Source: an uncultured Variovorax sp. (lineage in GTDB: Bacteria; Pseudomonadota; Gammaproteobacteria; Burkholderiales; Burkholderiaceae_C). From it: a stretch of DNA of 33,347 nt. Shown one piece after another: positions 1 through 6,775 of this stretch. Made by a program: the position numbers and the translations under genes. The notes beneath the pieces were generated by a model. That model was given only the letters and a program-made list of their open reading frames with translations. It was not told where the DNA came from and searched no databases. The DNA is taken from NCBI GenBank assembly GCA_913776885.1, contig CAJYQC010000102.1, positions 1 through 33,347 of the forward strand. The letters are read 5' to 3'. Position 1 is the first letter of the stretch, and each line of letters starts with the position of its first letter.

Positions 1-2370
1 CCCGCCCTCCCCCAGGGGGGGAGGGAGCGAACCCCGGTTCAATTCGGCCAGCACCGTCTCCGGCGTGAAAGGCGGCGAGCGGAACCGCACGCCCGTCGCA
101 TCGAAGATCGCATTCGCGATCGCCGCCGTGCCCGGCACCGAAGACGACTCGCCCGCGCCCAGCGAAGGCTCGCCGGGCCGCGGCATGTGCATCACCTCGA
201 TCACCGGCACTTCGCGGAAGTTGATGATCGGGTAGCTGCCCCACTCGCGGCTCGCGACCACGCCGGAAGGCAGCACGCCGGGCAGCTGCGCACCCGTCGC
301 CGCGCCTTGCTGTTGCTGCTGCTTCTGCGGCGCGAACTCCACGCGCTCCTTCAGCGCACGGCTCGTCGTCTGGATCACGTTGCCGTGCACCTGATGCTCG
401 ACCCCCGCGGGGTTGATCATCAGGCCGGCGTCGTGCCCCACCACCACGCGGCGCACGTGCACCTCACCGGTCTTGCGGTTGACCTCCACATCGGCCACCC
501 ACGCAGCCCACGCAGCGCCGAAGCCCGGCCACTTGCTGTGGACGTAGCGCGCATAGGCGAAGCCCTGGCCGAAGAGGATGTCGCCGCCCTCGCCCAGTCC
601 ACCGTCGGCGTTCTCCTGCGGCCCGGTGCGCATGCGCCAGCCGGCCTTCTGCGCGGTGGCCTGAACGAGCTCGACGGCGCGCGGGTCCTGCAGGTGCCGC
701 AGCCTGAACTGCACCGGGTCGACGCCCGCCGCCGTCGCCAGTTCGTCGATGTACGACTCGTGCGCGAACGAGCTCGGCAGCGCCGACACGCCGCGCAGCC
801 AGGAGGCGCGAACGATCGGCGCCATGTCGTTGACCTTCACGCGCAGGTTGTCGTAGCTGTAGGGCGGACGCGCGGTGCGGTCGCCCATCTCGAAGGCCTG
901 CGCGACCGGCTCGATGGTGCGCGTGAGCAGCAGCGCGAGCGTTGGCGCGCCATTCGACGGATAGGAGGTCTCGAAGTCGTAGGCGGCGACGCTGCCGTCG
1001 GCCATGAGGCCGCCGTCGATCTCCATCAGCTGCGCGGCGCCCTTGGGCTCCCAGGCATGCTCCTGCTCGCGCGTGAGCTGCACGCGCACCGGTGCGCCCA
1101 CCGCGCGCGCGAGCAGCGCCGCGTCGGCGGCCACGTCGTCGGCGCCGTTGCGGCCGTAGCAGCCCGCGGCCTCCATGCGAACCACGTCGACCTGCACGTC
1201 CTCCACGCCCATGAGCCTGGCGAGATCGGCGCGCAGAACGTGCGGGTTCTGCGAGCCGGCCCAGCAGCGCAGCTGCATGCCGCTGCCGTCGGCGGGCTGC
1301 CATTCGGCCAGCGCGCACGACGGGCCGATCGACGCATGCATCTGGTAGGGCCACACATAGGTGCGGTGCATGGGCTGCGCGGCCGCTTCGATGGCGCCGT
1401 CGACGTCGCCTTCGTCGACCAGCAGCCGCTGTGTCGAGGGGTTGTCGCGCAGGGCCTGCGCGAGATCGCCGAGGTCGGGCATGCCGGGCCATGGCTTCCA
1501 CTTCACGCGCAGCTCGCGCAACGCCTGCTCGGCGTGCTCCTCGCGCTCGACCACGATGCCGACGAAGTCGCGGATGACCACCACCGCGCGGATGCCGGGG
1601 ATGTGTGCGATCGACGACTCGTCGACCGATTCCAGCGTGTTGCCGATGAAGTCGCCATGGTCCGCACCCGCGTACGGCGGGCGCACCACGCGGCCGTGGA
1701 GCATGCCGGGCACGCGCATGTCGTGCACGAAGACGAGTTCGCCCGCGAGCTTGGCCGGGATGTCGACGCGCGCCTGCCGCGTGCCGACCACGCGATAGTC
1801 GGCCGGGTCCTTGGGCCTGGCGTGCGGATCGAGCTTGAGCACGGTGCGCTGGCCCGCGACGAGGTCGGCGTAGCTGACATGCCGGTCAGGCGCCTCCGCA
1901 ACGCGCACCACGCCGCTGCGCACCTGCAGCGCGTCCTCGGTCACACCCAGGCGCTCGGCCGCACGCGCCAGCAGCCATGCGCGCGCCTGCGCCGCCGCAA
2001 GCCGCAGCGGCTGCGCATGGATCTGGATCGACGCGCTGGCGATCGTCGCGCCCTGGTTGGGCGCGCGCGCGGTGTCGCCGAGCATCACGCGCACGCAGGG
2101 CATGCCGAGATCGAGCTCCTCGGCCACGATCTGGCCGAGCGCCGTCTGGATGCCGGTGCCCAGGTCGACGTGCCCGTTGAGCGCGGATGCGCTGCCGTCG
2201 TCCCACACGGCGAGCAGCACCTCGTCGCCTTCGGCGGGGTTGCTGGCGATGAAGGCAGGCTGGCCCTTGGCCGGCGGCGGCGGTTTCGGCGCCTCGCGCA
2301 GCACCAGCAGCACGCCGGTGGCTGCAAGGAACTCGGCGCGCGTTCGAGGCAGGTCTGCGCGGCGCGTCAT
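1..2370 (-). CDS. Molybdopterin-binding large subunit of a nicotinate dehydrogenase-like hydroxylase (3' end outside window)
   Basis: This is the large Mo-cofactor subunit of a xanthine dehydrogenase-family hydroxylase, of the type that pairs with a small [2Fe-2S] subunit and has no FAD subunit, as in nicotinate dehydrogenase NicAB. The frame stays open for 790 codons from ATG 2370 to the window edge. Visible family features are the ELGTG-like stretch near residue 70 (HVDLGTGIQTALGQ), the GCYGRNGADD substrate/Mo loop, and a GAGES motif whose Glu741 matches the catalytic glutamate, followed by AAIANAIFDATG. No CxxCH haem motif is visible, unlike P. putida NicB, so a separate cytochrome or another acceptor is needed. 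The [2Fe-2S] partner lies upstream. Nicotinate as substrate is inferred from the downstream-pathway genes nearby; isoquinoline or aldehyde oxidation is the alternative. The C-terminal codons run through a GC-rich palindrome at 5-25. Confidence 0.85.
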   Translation of the reverse strand, partial: MTRRADLPRTRAEFLAATGVLLVLREAPKPPPPAKGQPAFIASNPAEGDEVLLAVWDDGSASALNGHVDLGTGIQTALGQIVAEELDLGMPCVRVMLGDTARAPNQGATIASASIQIHAQPLRLAAAQARAWLLARAAERLGVTEDALQVRSGVVRVAEAPDRHVSYADLVAGQRTVLKLDPHARPKDPADYRVVGTRQARVDIPAKLAGELVFVHDMRVPGMLHGRVVRPPYAGADHGDFIGNTLESVDESSIAHIPGIRAVVVIRDFVGIVVEREEHAEQALRELRVKWKPWPGMPDLGDLAQALRDNPSTQRLLVDEGDVDGAIEAAAQPMHRTYVWPYQMHASIGPSCALAEWQPADGSGMQLRCWAGSQNPHVLRADLARLMGVEDVQVDVVRMEAAGCYGRNGADDVAADAALLARAVGAPVRVQLTREQEHAWEPKGAAQLMEIDGGLMADGSVAAYDFETSYPSNGAPTLALLLTRTIEPVAQAFEMGDRTARPPYSYDNLRVKVNDMAPIVRASWLRGVSALPSSFAHESYIDELATAAGVDPVQFRLRHLQDPRAVELVQATAQKAGWRMRTGPQENADGGLGEGGDILFGQGFAYARYVHSKWPGFGAAWAAWVADVEVNRKTGEVHVRRVVVGHDAGLMINPAGVEHQVHGNVIQTTSRALKERVEFAPQKQQQQQGAATGAQLPGVLPSGVVASREWGSYPIINFREVPVIEVMHMPRPGEPSLGAGESSSVPGTAAIANAIFDATGVRFRSPPFTPETVLAELNRGSLPPPLGEGG
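5..25. repeat. Perfect 9-bp-stem palindrome inside the 3' end of the Mo-subunit gene
   Basis: CCCTCCCCC (5-13) is separated by three bases from GGGGGAGGG (17-25). The dyad lies past the conserved core of the Mo-subunit frame and encodes a Pro/Gly-rich tail. It looks like an intergenic hairpin that the reading frame has run into, but the stop codon is outside the window. Confidence 0.6.
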
Positions 2371-2377
2371 GTAATTC

Positions 2378-2500
2378 GCCCCCTCTCCCGCTTGCAGGAG
2401 AGGGTTGGGGTGAGGGCCGGCGGCGATGGTTGGAGCCGTGCTCCTGCGAGGGCCGACGCCCTCACCCTGGCCCTTTCCCGGAGGGAGTGGGGAGAAGACC
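2378..2500. repeat. REP/BIME-like composite palindrome between the two hydroxylase subunit genes
   Basis: The 136-bp gap between the [2Fe-2S] gene and the Mo-subunit gene is almost filled by dyads. CCCTCTCC (2381-2388) pairs with GGAGAGGG (2397-2404). TTGGGGTGAGGGC (2405-2417) is mirrored by GCCCTCACCC (2458-2467). A second, imperfect CCCTTTCCC/GGGAGTGGG hairpin follows at 2471-2490. This outward-inward arrangement is typical of extragenic palindromic elements in GC-rich proteobacteria. It may tune the ratio of the two subunits through mRNA stability. Confidence 0.6.
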
Positions 2501-2506
2501 GGAGAC

Positions 2507-3007
2507 TCATGCGCTCGTCTCCTCGCGCATGCGCACCGCCGCGCGCTGCACCGCGTCGAGGATCTCGATGTGCGTGCCGCAGCGGCACAGGTTGCCCGAC
2601 AGCTCGCTGCGGATGCGCGCCTCGCTCGCATGCGGATCGCGTGCGAGCAGCGCAGCCGCCTGCATGACCATGCCGTTGAGGCAATAGCCGCACTGCGCGG
2701 CCTGCGCTTCTTCGAAGGCCGCCTGCACCGGATGCCAGCTGCCGCGCGAGCCCAGGCCTTCGAGCGTGGTGATGGCGCGCCCCGCCACGCCGTGCGCCGG
2801 AATCACGCAGGAGCGCGCGGCCACGCCGTCGACGTGCACGGTGCACGCGCCGCACTGCCCCAGCCCGCAGCCGTACTTGGGACCGTTCAGCCCCAGGTCG
2901 TTGCGCAGCAGGTGCAGCAGCGTCGCTTCGCGCGACACGCCCGCTATCGATTGCGCCCGGCCGTTGACCAGCAGGCGCAGCGGCTCAGCGCCGCAACTGG
3001 CCGTCAC
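2507..3007 (-). CDS. [2Fe-2S] small subunit of the nicotinate dehydrogenase-like hydroxylase
   Basis: This 166-aa protein passes electrons from the Mo centre through two [2Fe-2S] clusters. The plant-type N-terminal cluster ligands are C47, C52, C55 (in YGCGLGQCGAC) and C67. The C-terminal four-helix domain supplies C106, C109 (CGYC), C141 and C143 (CRC). Length and cysteine pattern match NicA/IorA/CoxS-type small subunits. The ATG at 3007 lies 23 bp inside the end of the upstream binding-protein gene, which suggests translational coupling. The partner Mo subunit starts 136 bp downstream beyond a palindromic element. No FAD subunit is present in the window, in keeping with the two-subunit class that donates to a cytochrome or quinone-linked acceptor. 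The substrate assignment is contextual. Confidence 0.9.
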   Translation of the reverse strand: MTASCGAEPLRLLVNGRAQSIAGVSREATLLHLLRNDLGLNGPKYGCGLGQCGACTVHVDGVAARSCVIPAHGVAGRAITTLEGLGSRGSWHPVQAAFEEAQAAQCGYCLNGMVMQAAALLARDPHASEARIRSELSGNLCRCGTHIEILDAVQRAAVRMREETSA

Positions 3008-4166
3008 GGGTGTACATCTCCAGATCGACGAAGTTTGAACCGTTGTGGTTCTTCGCGCTGTACTCGATGGGGAAGTCGCCGAAGCGCGTGCTGCCGATGC
3101 TCTCCAGGCCCGCGATGAAGCCGTCGCGCGTGAGCGACCTGCCCGCGCGGCGCAGTCCCTCGACCATGACGCGCGCGACGATGTAGCCCTCCAGCGCGGT
3201 GTAGCTGTCGATCTTCTCGCCGAACTCGGCGCGGTCGCGCTGGTAGTCGGCCACGATGGGCACGCGCTGCGCCTGCGGCGGCGGCACGATGCTGGCCGTG
3301 ACCAGGCCCGCGAGCTTTCCGTCGAGCCGCTTGGCAGACCCTGCCGCGTCGGTGATGCCGACCGACAGCGTATACAGCGGCGAGCCCACGGCGCTGGCGC
3401 GATAGTCGCGCATGAACACTTCCACCATGCGCCCGGCCATGATCATCACGACCGCGCCCGGCTTGGCGTCTGCGAGGCCCGAGACCACCTGCTTCGCGTC
3501 CTCGGCCGCGATGGCCAGCGGGAAGGTCTTCACCACCTTCACCTTGTAGTCGGCCGCCAGCTCCTCGCAGGTGGCGAGGTTCGACTTGCCGAAGGCGCTG
3601 TCCTGGTAGACCACCGCGATCGACTGGATGCCGATGGTCGAGAGGTGGCTGATGATCTTGCGCAGCTCCAGGTCGTAGCCCGCGCGCACGTGGAACAGGT
3701 AGCGGTTGACCTTGGTGCGGAACGACGTGGTGCCCACCAGCGGCGCGAACATCGGCACGCCGGCCTTCTCCGCGAGCGGCATCGCGGCAGCGAGATTGCC
3801 GGTGGCCACGTAGCCGGTGAGCGCGAAGACCTTGTCCTCGTCGATCAGCTTGGCGGTGTTGACGGCCGTCTTCGCGGGGTCGTAGGCGTCGTCGTAGGTG
3901 ACCAGCTCGATCTTGCGGCCGTTCACGCCACCCGCCTTGTTGACACGGTCGAAGTAGAGCTTGATGCCCGCGCGGTAGTCGATGCCGAAGTCCTTGGCCG
4001 GCCCGCTGAACACGGCCGACTGGCCGATGCGGATGGTGGTGTCGGTCACGCCGGCGGTGGCGTTGTCCGCGCGTGCCGGCCGCAGCAGGCCGGGAAACAG
4101 GCCGGGGCCGAGCGCCAGGGCGGCGGCGCTCGCCACCAGGGCACGCCTTGAGATCGAGGGCTTCAT
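2985..4166 (-). CDS. Liv-type ABC transporter periplasmic substrate-binding protein (second copy)
   Basis: This 393-aa protein belongs to the LivJ/Peripla_BP_6 family, which binds branched-chain amino acids, amides or small aromatic acids in the periplasm. The N-terminus is a cleavable export signal with a twin arginine (SRRALVAS) and a hydrophobic run ending near ARA-D. The mature start TIRIGQSAVFSGPAKDFG and the later NKAGGVNGRKIELVTYDD are family hallmarks. It has no permease of its own here and probably shares the LivHMGF complex encoded at 5119-8712. Its 3' end overlaps the [2Fe-2S] subunit gene by 23 bp, and nicotinamidase lies 55 bp upstream. That placement among nicotinate genes suggests a pyridine carboxylate or its amide as ligand, which is an inference. 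Confidence 0.9.
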   Translation of the reverse strand: MKPSISRRALVASAAALALGPGLFPGLLRPARADNATAGVTDTTIRIGQSAVFSGPAKDFGIDYRAGIKLYFDRVNKAGGVNGRKIELVTYDDAYDPAKTAVNTAKLIDEDKVFALTGYVATGNLAAAMPLAEKAGVPMFAPLVGTTSFRTKVNRYLFHVRAGYDLELRKIISHLSTIGIQSIAVVYQDSAFGKSNLATCEELAADYKVKVVKTFPLAIAAEDAKQVVSGLADAKPGAVVMIMAGRMVEVFMRDYRASAVGSPLYTLSVGITDAAGSAKRLDGKLAGLVTASIVPPPQAQRVPIVADYQRDRAEFGEKIDSYTALEGYIVARVMVEGLRRAGRSLTRDGFIAGLESIGSTRFGDFPIEYSAKNHNGSNFVDLEMYTRDGQLRR

Positions 4167-4221
4167 GCGTCGTGGGTCCCGTGTTCCTGTTGCTCTTTCG
4201 GAGTCTTGAGGCGATGCGCGC

Positions 4222-4947
4222 TCAGGCGGTCTGGATGTCTGCCGACTGGATGCGCTTGACGCCCTTGGCCGTCATCTGCTTCCAGGCCGCGGCCAGCGAG
4301 CCGTTGAGGTCGATGCCGCGCGTGGCGTCCTCGATCACGTAGGCCTCGAAGCCGGCCTTGCGCGCATCCATCGCGGTCCAGGCCACGCAGAAGTCGGTGG
4401 CCAGGCCGGTGACGAACACGGTCTTGATGCCGCGCGCCTTCAGGTAGCCGGCCAGGCCCGTGGCCGTCTTGTGGTCGGCTTCCTCGAAGGCCGAGTAGCT
4501 GTCCATGTCCTTGTGGAAGCCCTTTCGGATGACGAGCTGCGCGGTGGGCACCTTCAGGTCCTTGCCAAGCGCGGCGTCGTCGGTGCCCTGCACGCAGTGG
4601 TCGGGCCACAGCACCTGCGTGCCGTAGCTGAGCTTGGTGGTCTCGAAGGGCTTCTTGCCGCTGTAGGTGCTGGCGAAAGATGAATGGCCCGCCGTGTGCC
4701 AGTCCTGCGTGACCACGATGTTCTCGAAGGCCGGCGCGAGCGCATTGATCACCGGGATCACTTCGTTGCCGCCCTTCACCGCGAGCGTGCCGCCGTCGAG
4801 AAAACAGTTCTGCACGTCGACCACGATCAGCGCCGCCCTGGCGCCGGGCTTGATCTTGCCGGCCGCGAAGGCGCTGAAGCCGAGACTGCCGAGGCCACCG
4901 GCCAGCCCGAGGGCAGCGGCGGATTTCACGAGGGTTCTGCGATGCAT
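4222..4947 (-). CDS. pncA: Exported nicotinamidase (isochorismatase-fold hydrolase)
   Basis: This enzyme hydrolyses nicotinamide to nicotinate and ammonia. The chosen start is ATG 4947 (MHRRTLVKSA...), which has AGGAG 8 bp upstream; the frame can be read further 5', but that extension is repeat-derived. Residues 1-30 form a Tat-like signal (RRTLVK followed by a hydrophobic stretch ending AFAAG), so the enzyme is probably periplasmic, whereas typical PncA is cytoplasmic. The catalytic triad is visible as D44 (VVDVQ), K142 (RKGFHKD) and C187 (TDFCV). The metal-site pattern DWHTAGH supplies D82, H84 and H88. It is 241 aa, slightly longer than cytoplasmic PncA because of the signal. It is separated from livF by a hairpin repeat and lies 55 bp before the second binding-protein gene. 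It supplies the entry step for nicotinamide. Confidence 0.88.
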   Translation of the reverse strand: MHRRTLVKSAAALGLAGGLGSLGFSAFAAGKIKPGARAALIVVDVQNCFLDGGTLAVKGGNEVIPVINALAPAFENIVVTQDWHTAGHSSFASTYSGKKPFETTKLSYGTQVLWPDHCVQGTDDAALGKDLKVPTAQLVIRKGFHKDMDSYSAFEEADHKTATGLAGYLKARGIKTVFVTGLATDFCVAWTAMDARKAGFEAYVIEDATRGIDLNGSLAAAWKQMTAKGVKRIQSADIQTA

Positions 4948-5006
4948 GGCGTGGACTCCTGGTAGGACTGGAAGGGGAACTTGAATCAGGACACGAGAAA
5001 CTTTCC

Positions 5007-5111
5007 AGGAACACCGCGGAACCGGCTTTGCCGGCCCGTCGGTGTCGCCCCCGGCACGAGGGTCGGCGAAGCGGCACGGCATGCGCAAAGTGCGCGATGA
5101 CCGGGGGCGTG
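5007..5111. repeat. ~100-bp hairpin repeat, copy A (after livF)
   Basis: This is a diverged copy of the repeat at 28102-28200. It has AGGAACACCGCGGAACCGG, the CCGGCTTTGCCGG hairpin, CCCCCGG, and the GCGAAGCGGCAC...GTGCGCGA segment, ending next to the livF stop codon at 5119. It separates livF from the nicotinamidase gene. Confidence 0.75.
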
Positions 5112-5118
5112 CTTCATG

Positions 5119-5853
5119 CTAGACGCTGAGGTAGGCGCGGCGAACTTCGTCGTTGGCCGCGAGCTCGGCCATCGTGGCGTGGTAGCGGATCTGCCCCTTC
5201 TCGAGCACGTACGCGCGGTCGGACACCAGTTCGGCGAAGTGCATGTTCTGCTCCGACAGCAGGATGCTCACGCCCTGCGCCTTGAGCTCCAGGATCATGT
5301 TGGCCATCTGTTCGACGATCACCGGCGCCACGCCTTCGGAAGGTTCGTCGAGCAGCACGAGGTAGGGGTTGCCCATGAGCGTGCGCGCGACCGTGAGCAT
5401 CTGCTGCTCGCCGCCGCTCATGCGCCCGCCTGGGCGGTTCGGCATCTCGCCGAGGTTGGGGAAGAGCTTGAACAGGCGCTCCGGCGTCCACAGCGGCGCG
5501 TCGCTGCCGTCGGCCCAGCGGCGCGGAGCCTGCTTGCCGACTTCGAGGTTCTCCATCACCGTGAGGTCGGTGAACACCCGGCGGTCTTCGGGCACGAAGC
5601 CCAGGCCCAGGCGCGCCGCGTGGTGCGGCTCGCTCTTCGAGATGTCATGGCCGAGGAAGCGCACGGCGCCGCGGCGCTTGGTGAGCATGCCGATCAGCGC
5701 CTTGAGCGTGGTCGACTTGCCGGCGCCGTTGCGGCCCATGAGCGCGACCACTTCGCCGCGGCGCACTTCGAGATCGACGTCGTAGAGGATCTGCGCGGCG
5801 CCGTACCAGGCGCACAGGGCCTTGGCCTGCAGGAGGGGTTCTTGGGTGTTCAT
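5119..5853 (-). CDS. livF: Liv-type ABC transporter ATP-binding protein LivF
   Basis: This is one of the two cytoplasmic ATPases that power the Liv-type importer. The 244-aa sequence shows Walker A (GRNGAGKST), the ABC signature (MSGGEQQM), Walker B (LVLLDEPSEG) and the LivF-typical SEQNMHFA switch region. The start ATG 5853 opens MNTQEPLLQAKALCAWYGAAQ with only a weak upstream purine tract. It follows livG after a 142-bp gap that contains a large palindrome (5878-5986), unlike the tight livHM-livG junction, so its expression may be uncoupled. The gene ends at TAG 5119 next to a hairpin repeat. The substrate cannot be read from an ATPase; context favours nicotinate, nicotinamide or related compounds. 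Confidence 0.93.
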   Translation of the reverse strand: MNTQEPLLQAKALCAWYGAAQILYDVDLEVRRGEVVALMGRNGAGKSTTLKALIGMLTKRRGAVRFLGHDISKSEPHHAARLGLGFVPEDRRVFTDLTVMENLEVGKQAPRRWADGSDAPLWTPERLFKLFPNLGEMPNRPGGRMSGGEQQMLTVARTLMGNPYLVLLDEPSEGVAPVIVEQMANMILELKAQGVSILLSEQNMHFAELVSDRAYVLEKGQIRYHATMAELAANDEVRRAYLSV

Positions 5854-5877
5854 GGGTTTGGGATCGGGTGCGGGCTG

Positions 5878-5986
5878 CCGGACGCGGAGGACGCGAAGTT
5901 TTCGCAGAGGAAGCGAAAGGGACGTTGGAAGGTTTTCCAGTTTCCTTTCGCGGCTTTCGCGAAACCTTCGCGCCCTCTGCGTCCGG
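5878..5986. repeat. 109-bp imperfect palindrome between livG and livF
   Basis: The left arm from 5878 (CCGGACGCGGAGGACGCGAA...) is the approximate reverse complement of the right arm ending at 5986 (...CTTCGCGCCCTCTGCGTCCGG), about 45 bp per arm and roughly 80% matched by eye. The centre is itself a small hairpin, TGGAA-GGTT-TTCCA (5926-5939). It fills most of the livG-livF gap and resembles a MITE- or REP-type mobile palindrome. Confidence 0.7.
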
Positions 5987-5995
5987 TCTCCATAT

Positions 5996-6775
5996 TCATT
6001 CGACCTCCGCAGTCTTCTTCTCGAAGGTCTTGCCGGTGCCGAAGTACACCTCCTGCACCTTCGGATGGTCGCGGATCTCGAGAGGCTTGCCCTGCGCGAT
6101 GAGGCGTCCGCGCGCGAGCACGATCATGCGGTCGGCGTACGCGAACACCACGTCCATGCTGTGCTCGGTGAAGAGCACGGCCATGCCGCGCTGGATGACG
6201 AGCTCCTTGGTCAGCGCCATGAGCGAGTTGCGCTCCTTGGGCGCCATGCCGGCGGTCGGCTCGTCCATCAGCAGCAGCTTGGGCGAGTTGGCCATCGCGA
6301 TGGCGAGCTCGACGCGCTTCACGTCGCCGTAGGCCAGCACGCTGCAGGGCCGGTCGGCCTGCGGCTTCATGCCGACCTGGTCGAGCAGGGCCAGCGCCTC
6401 GTCGCGCTTGTGGTCGGCGGCGCGGCGCCAGGTGGAGAAGAGCTTGCGGTCATGCGACAGCAGCGCCATCTGCACGTTCTCGACCACGGTGAGCGAGGCG
6501 AAGGTTTCGGCGATCTGGAAGGTGCGGCCCACGCCCATGCGCCAGATCTCGCGCGGCCTGCGGCCCACGAGTTCCTGGCCGTCGAGCGTGATGGAGCCCT
6601 GGTCCGCCTTCAACTGGCCGTTGACCATGTTGAAGGTGGTGGACTTGCCGGCGCCGTTGGGGCCGATGAGCGCGAGCAGTTCGCCGGGCGGCAGCTCGAA
6701 GCTGATGCCGTCCACGGCCTTTACGCCGCCGAAGGACTTGCCGAGGTTCTCTACCTTGAGGAGCGTTCCGGTCAT
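5996..6775 (-). CDS. livG: Liv-type ABC transporter ATP-binding protein LivG
   Basis: This is the second ATPase of the importer, 259 aa from ATG 6775 (MTGTLLKVENLGKSFGG). Visible motifs are Walker A (GPNGAGKST), a LivG-style signature LAYGDVKR in place of the canonical LSGGQ, Walker B (LLLMDEPTAGM) and the H-loop region FTEHSMDVVFAYADR. Longer upstream readings of this frame are antisense-like translation of livHM and are rejected. The start overlaps the livHM stop in an ATGA junction (6772-6775), so the two are translationally coupled. The C-terminal extension (GTGKTFEKKTAEVE) is common in Burkholderiales LivG proteins. Confidence 0.93.
   Translation of the reverse strand: MTGTLLKVENLGKSFGGVKAVDGISFELPPGELLALIGPNGAGKSTTFNMVNGQLKADQGSITLDGQELVGRRPREIWRMGVGRTFQIAETFASLTVVENVQMALLSHDRKLFSTWRRAADHKRDEALALLDQVGMKPQADRPCSVLAYGDVKRVELAIAMANSPKLLLMDEPTAGMAPKERNSLMALTKELVIQRGMAVLFTEHSMDVVFAYADRMIVLARGRLIAQGKPLEIRDHPKVQEVYFGTGKTFEKKTAEVE

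Noticed and set aside
187-2667. An 826-codon plus-strand open frame
   Set aside because: It is antisense to the Mo-subunit gene, His/Arg/Ala-rich with no family features; long antisense frames are expected at this GC content.
4948-5088. N-terminal extension of nicotinamidase to 5088
   Set aside because: The extra residues translate hairpin-repeat DNA; ATG 4947 has a good ribosome-binding site and begins a proper signal peptide.
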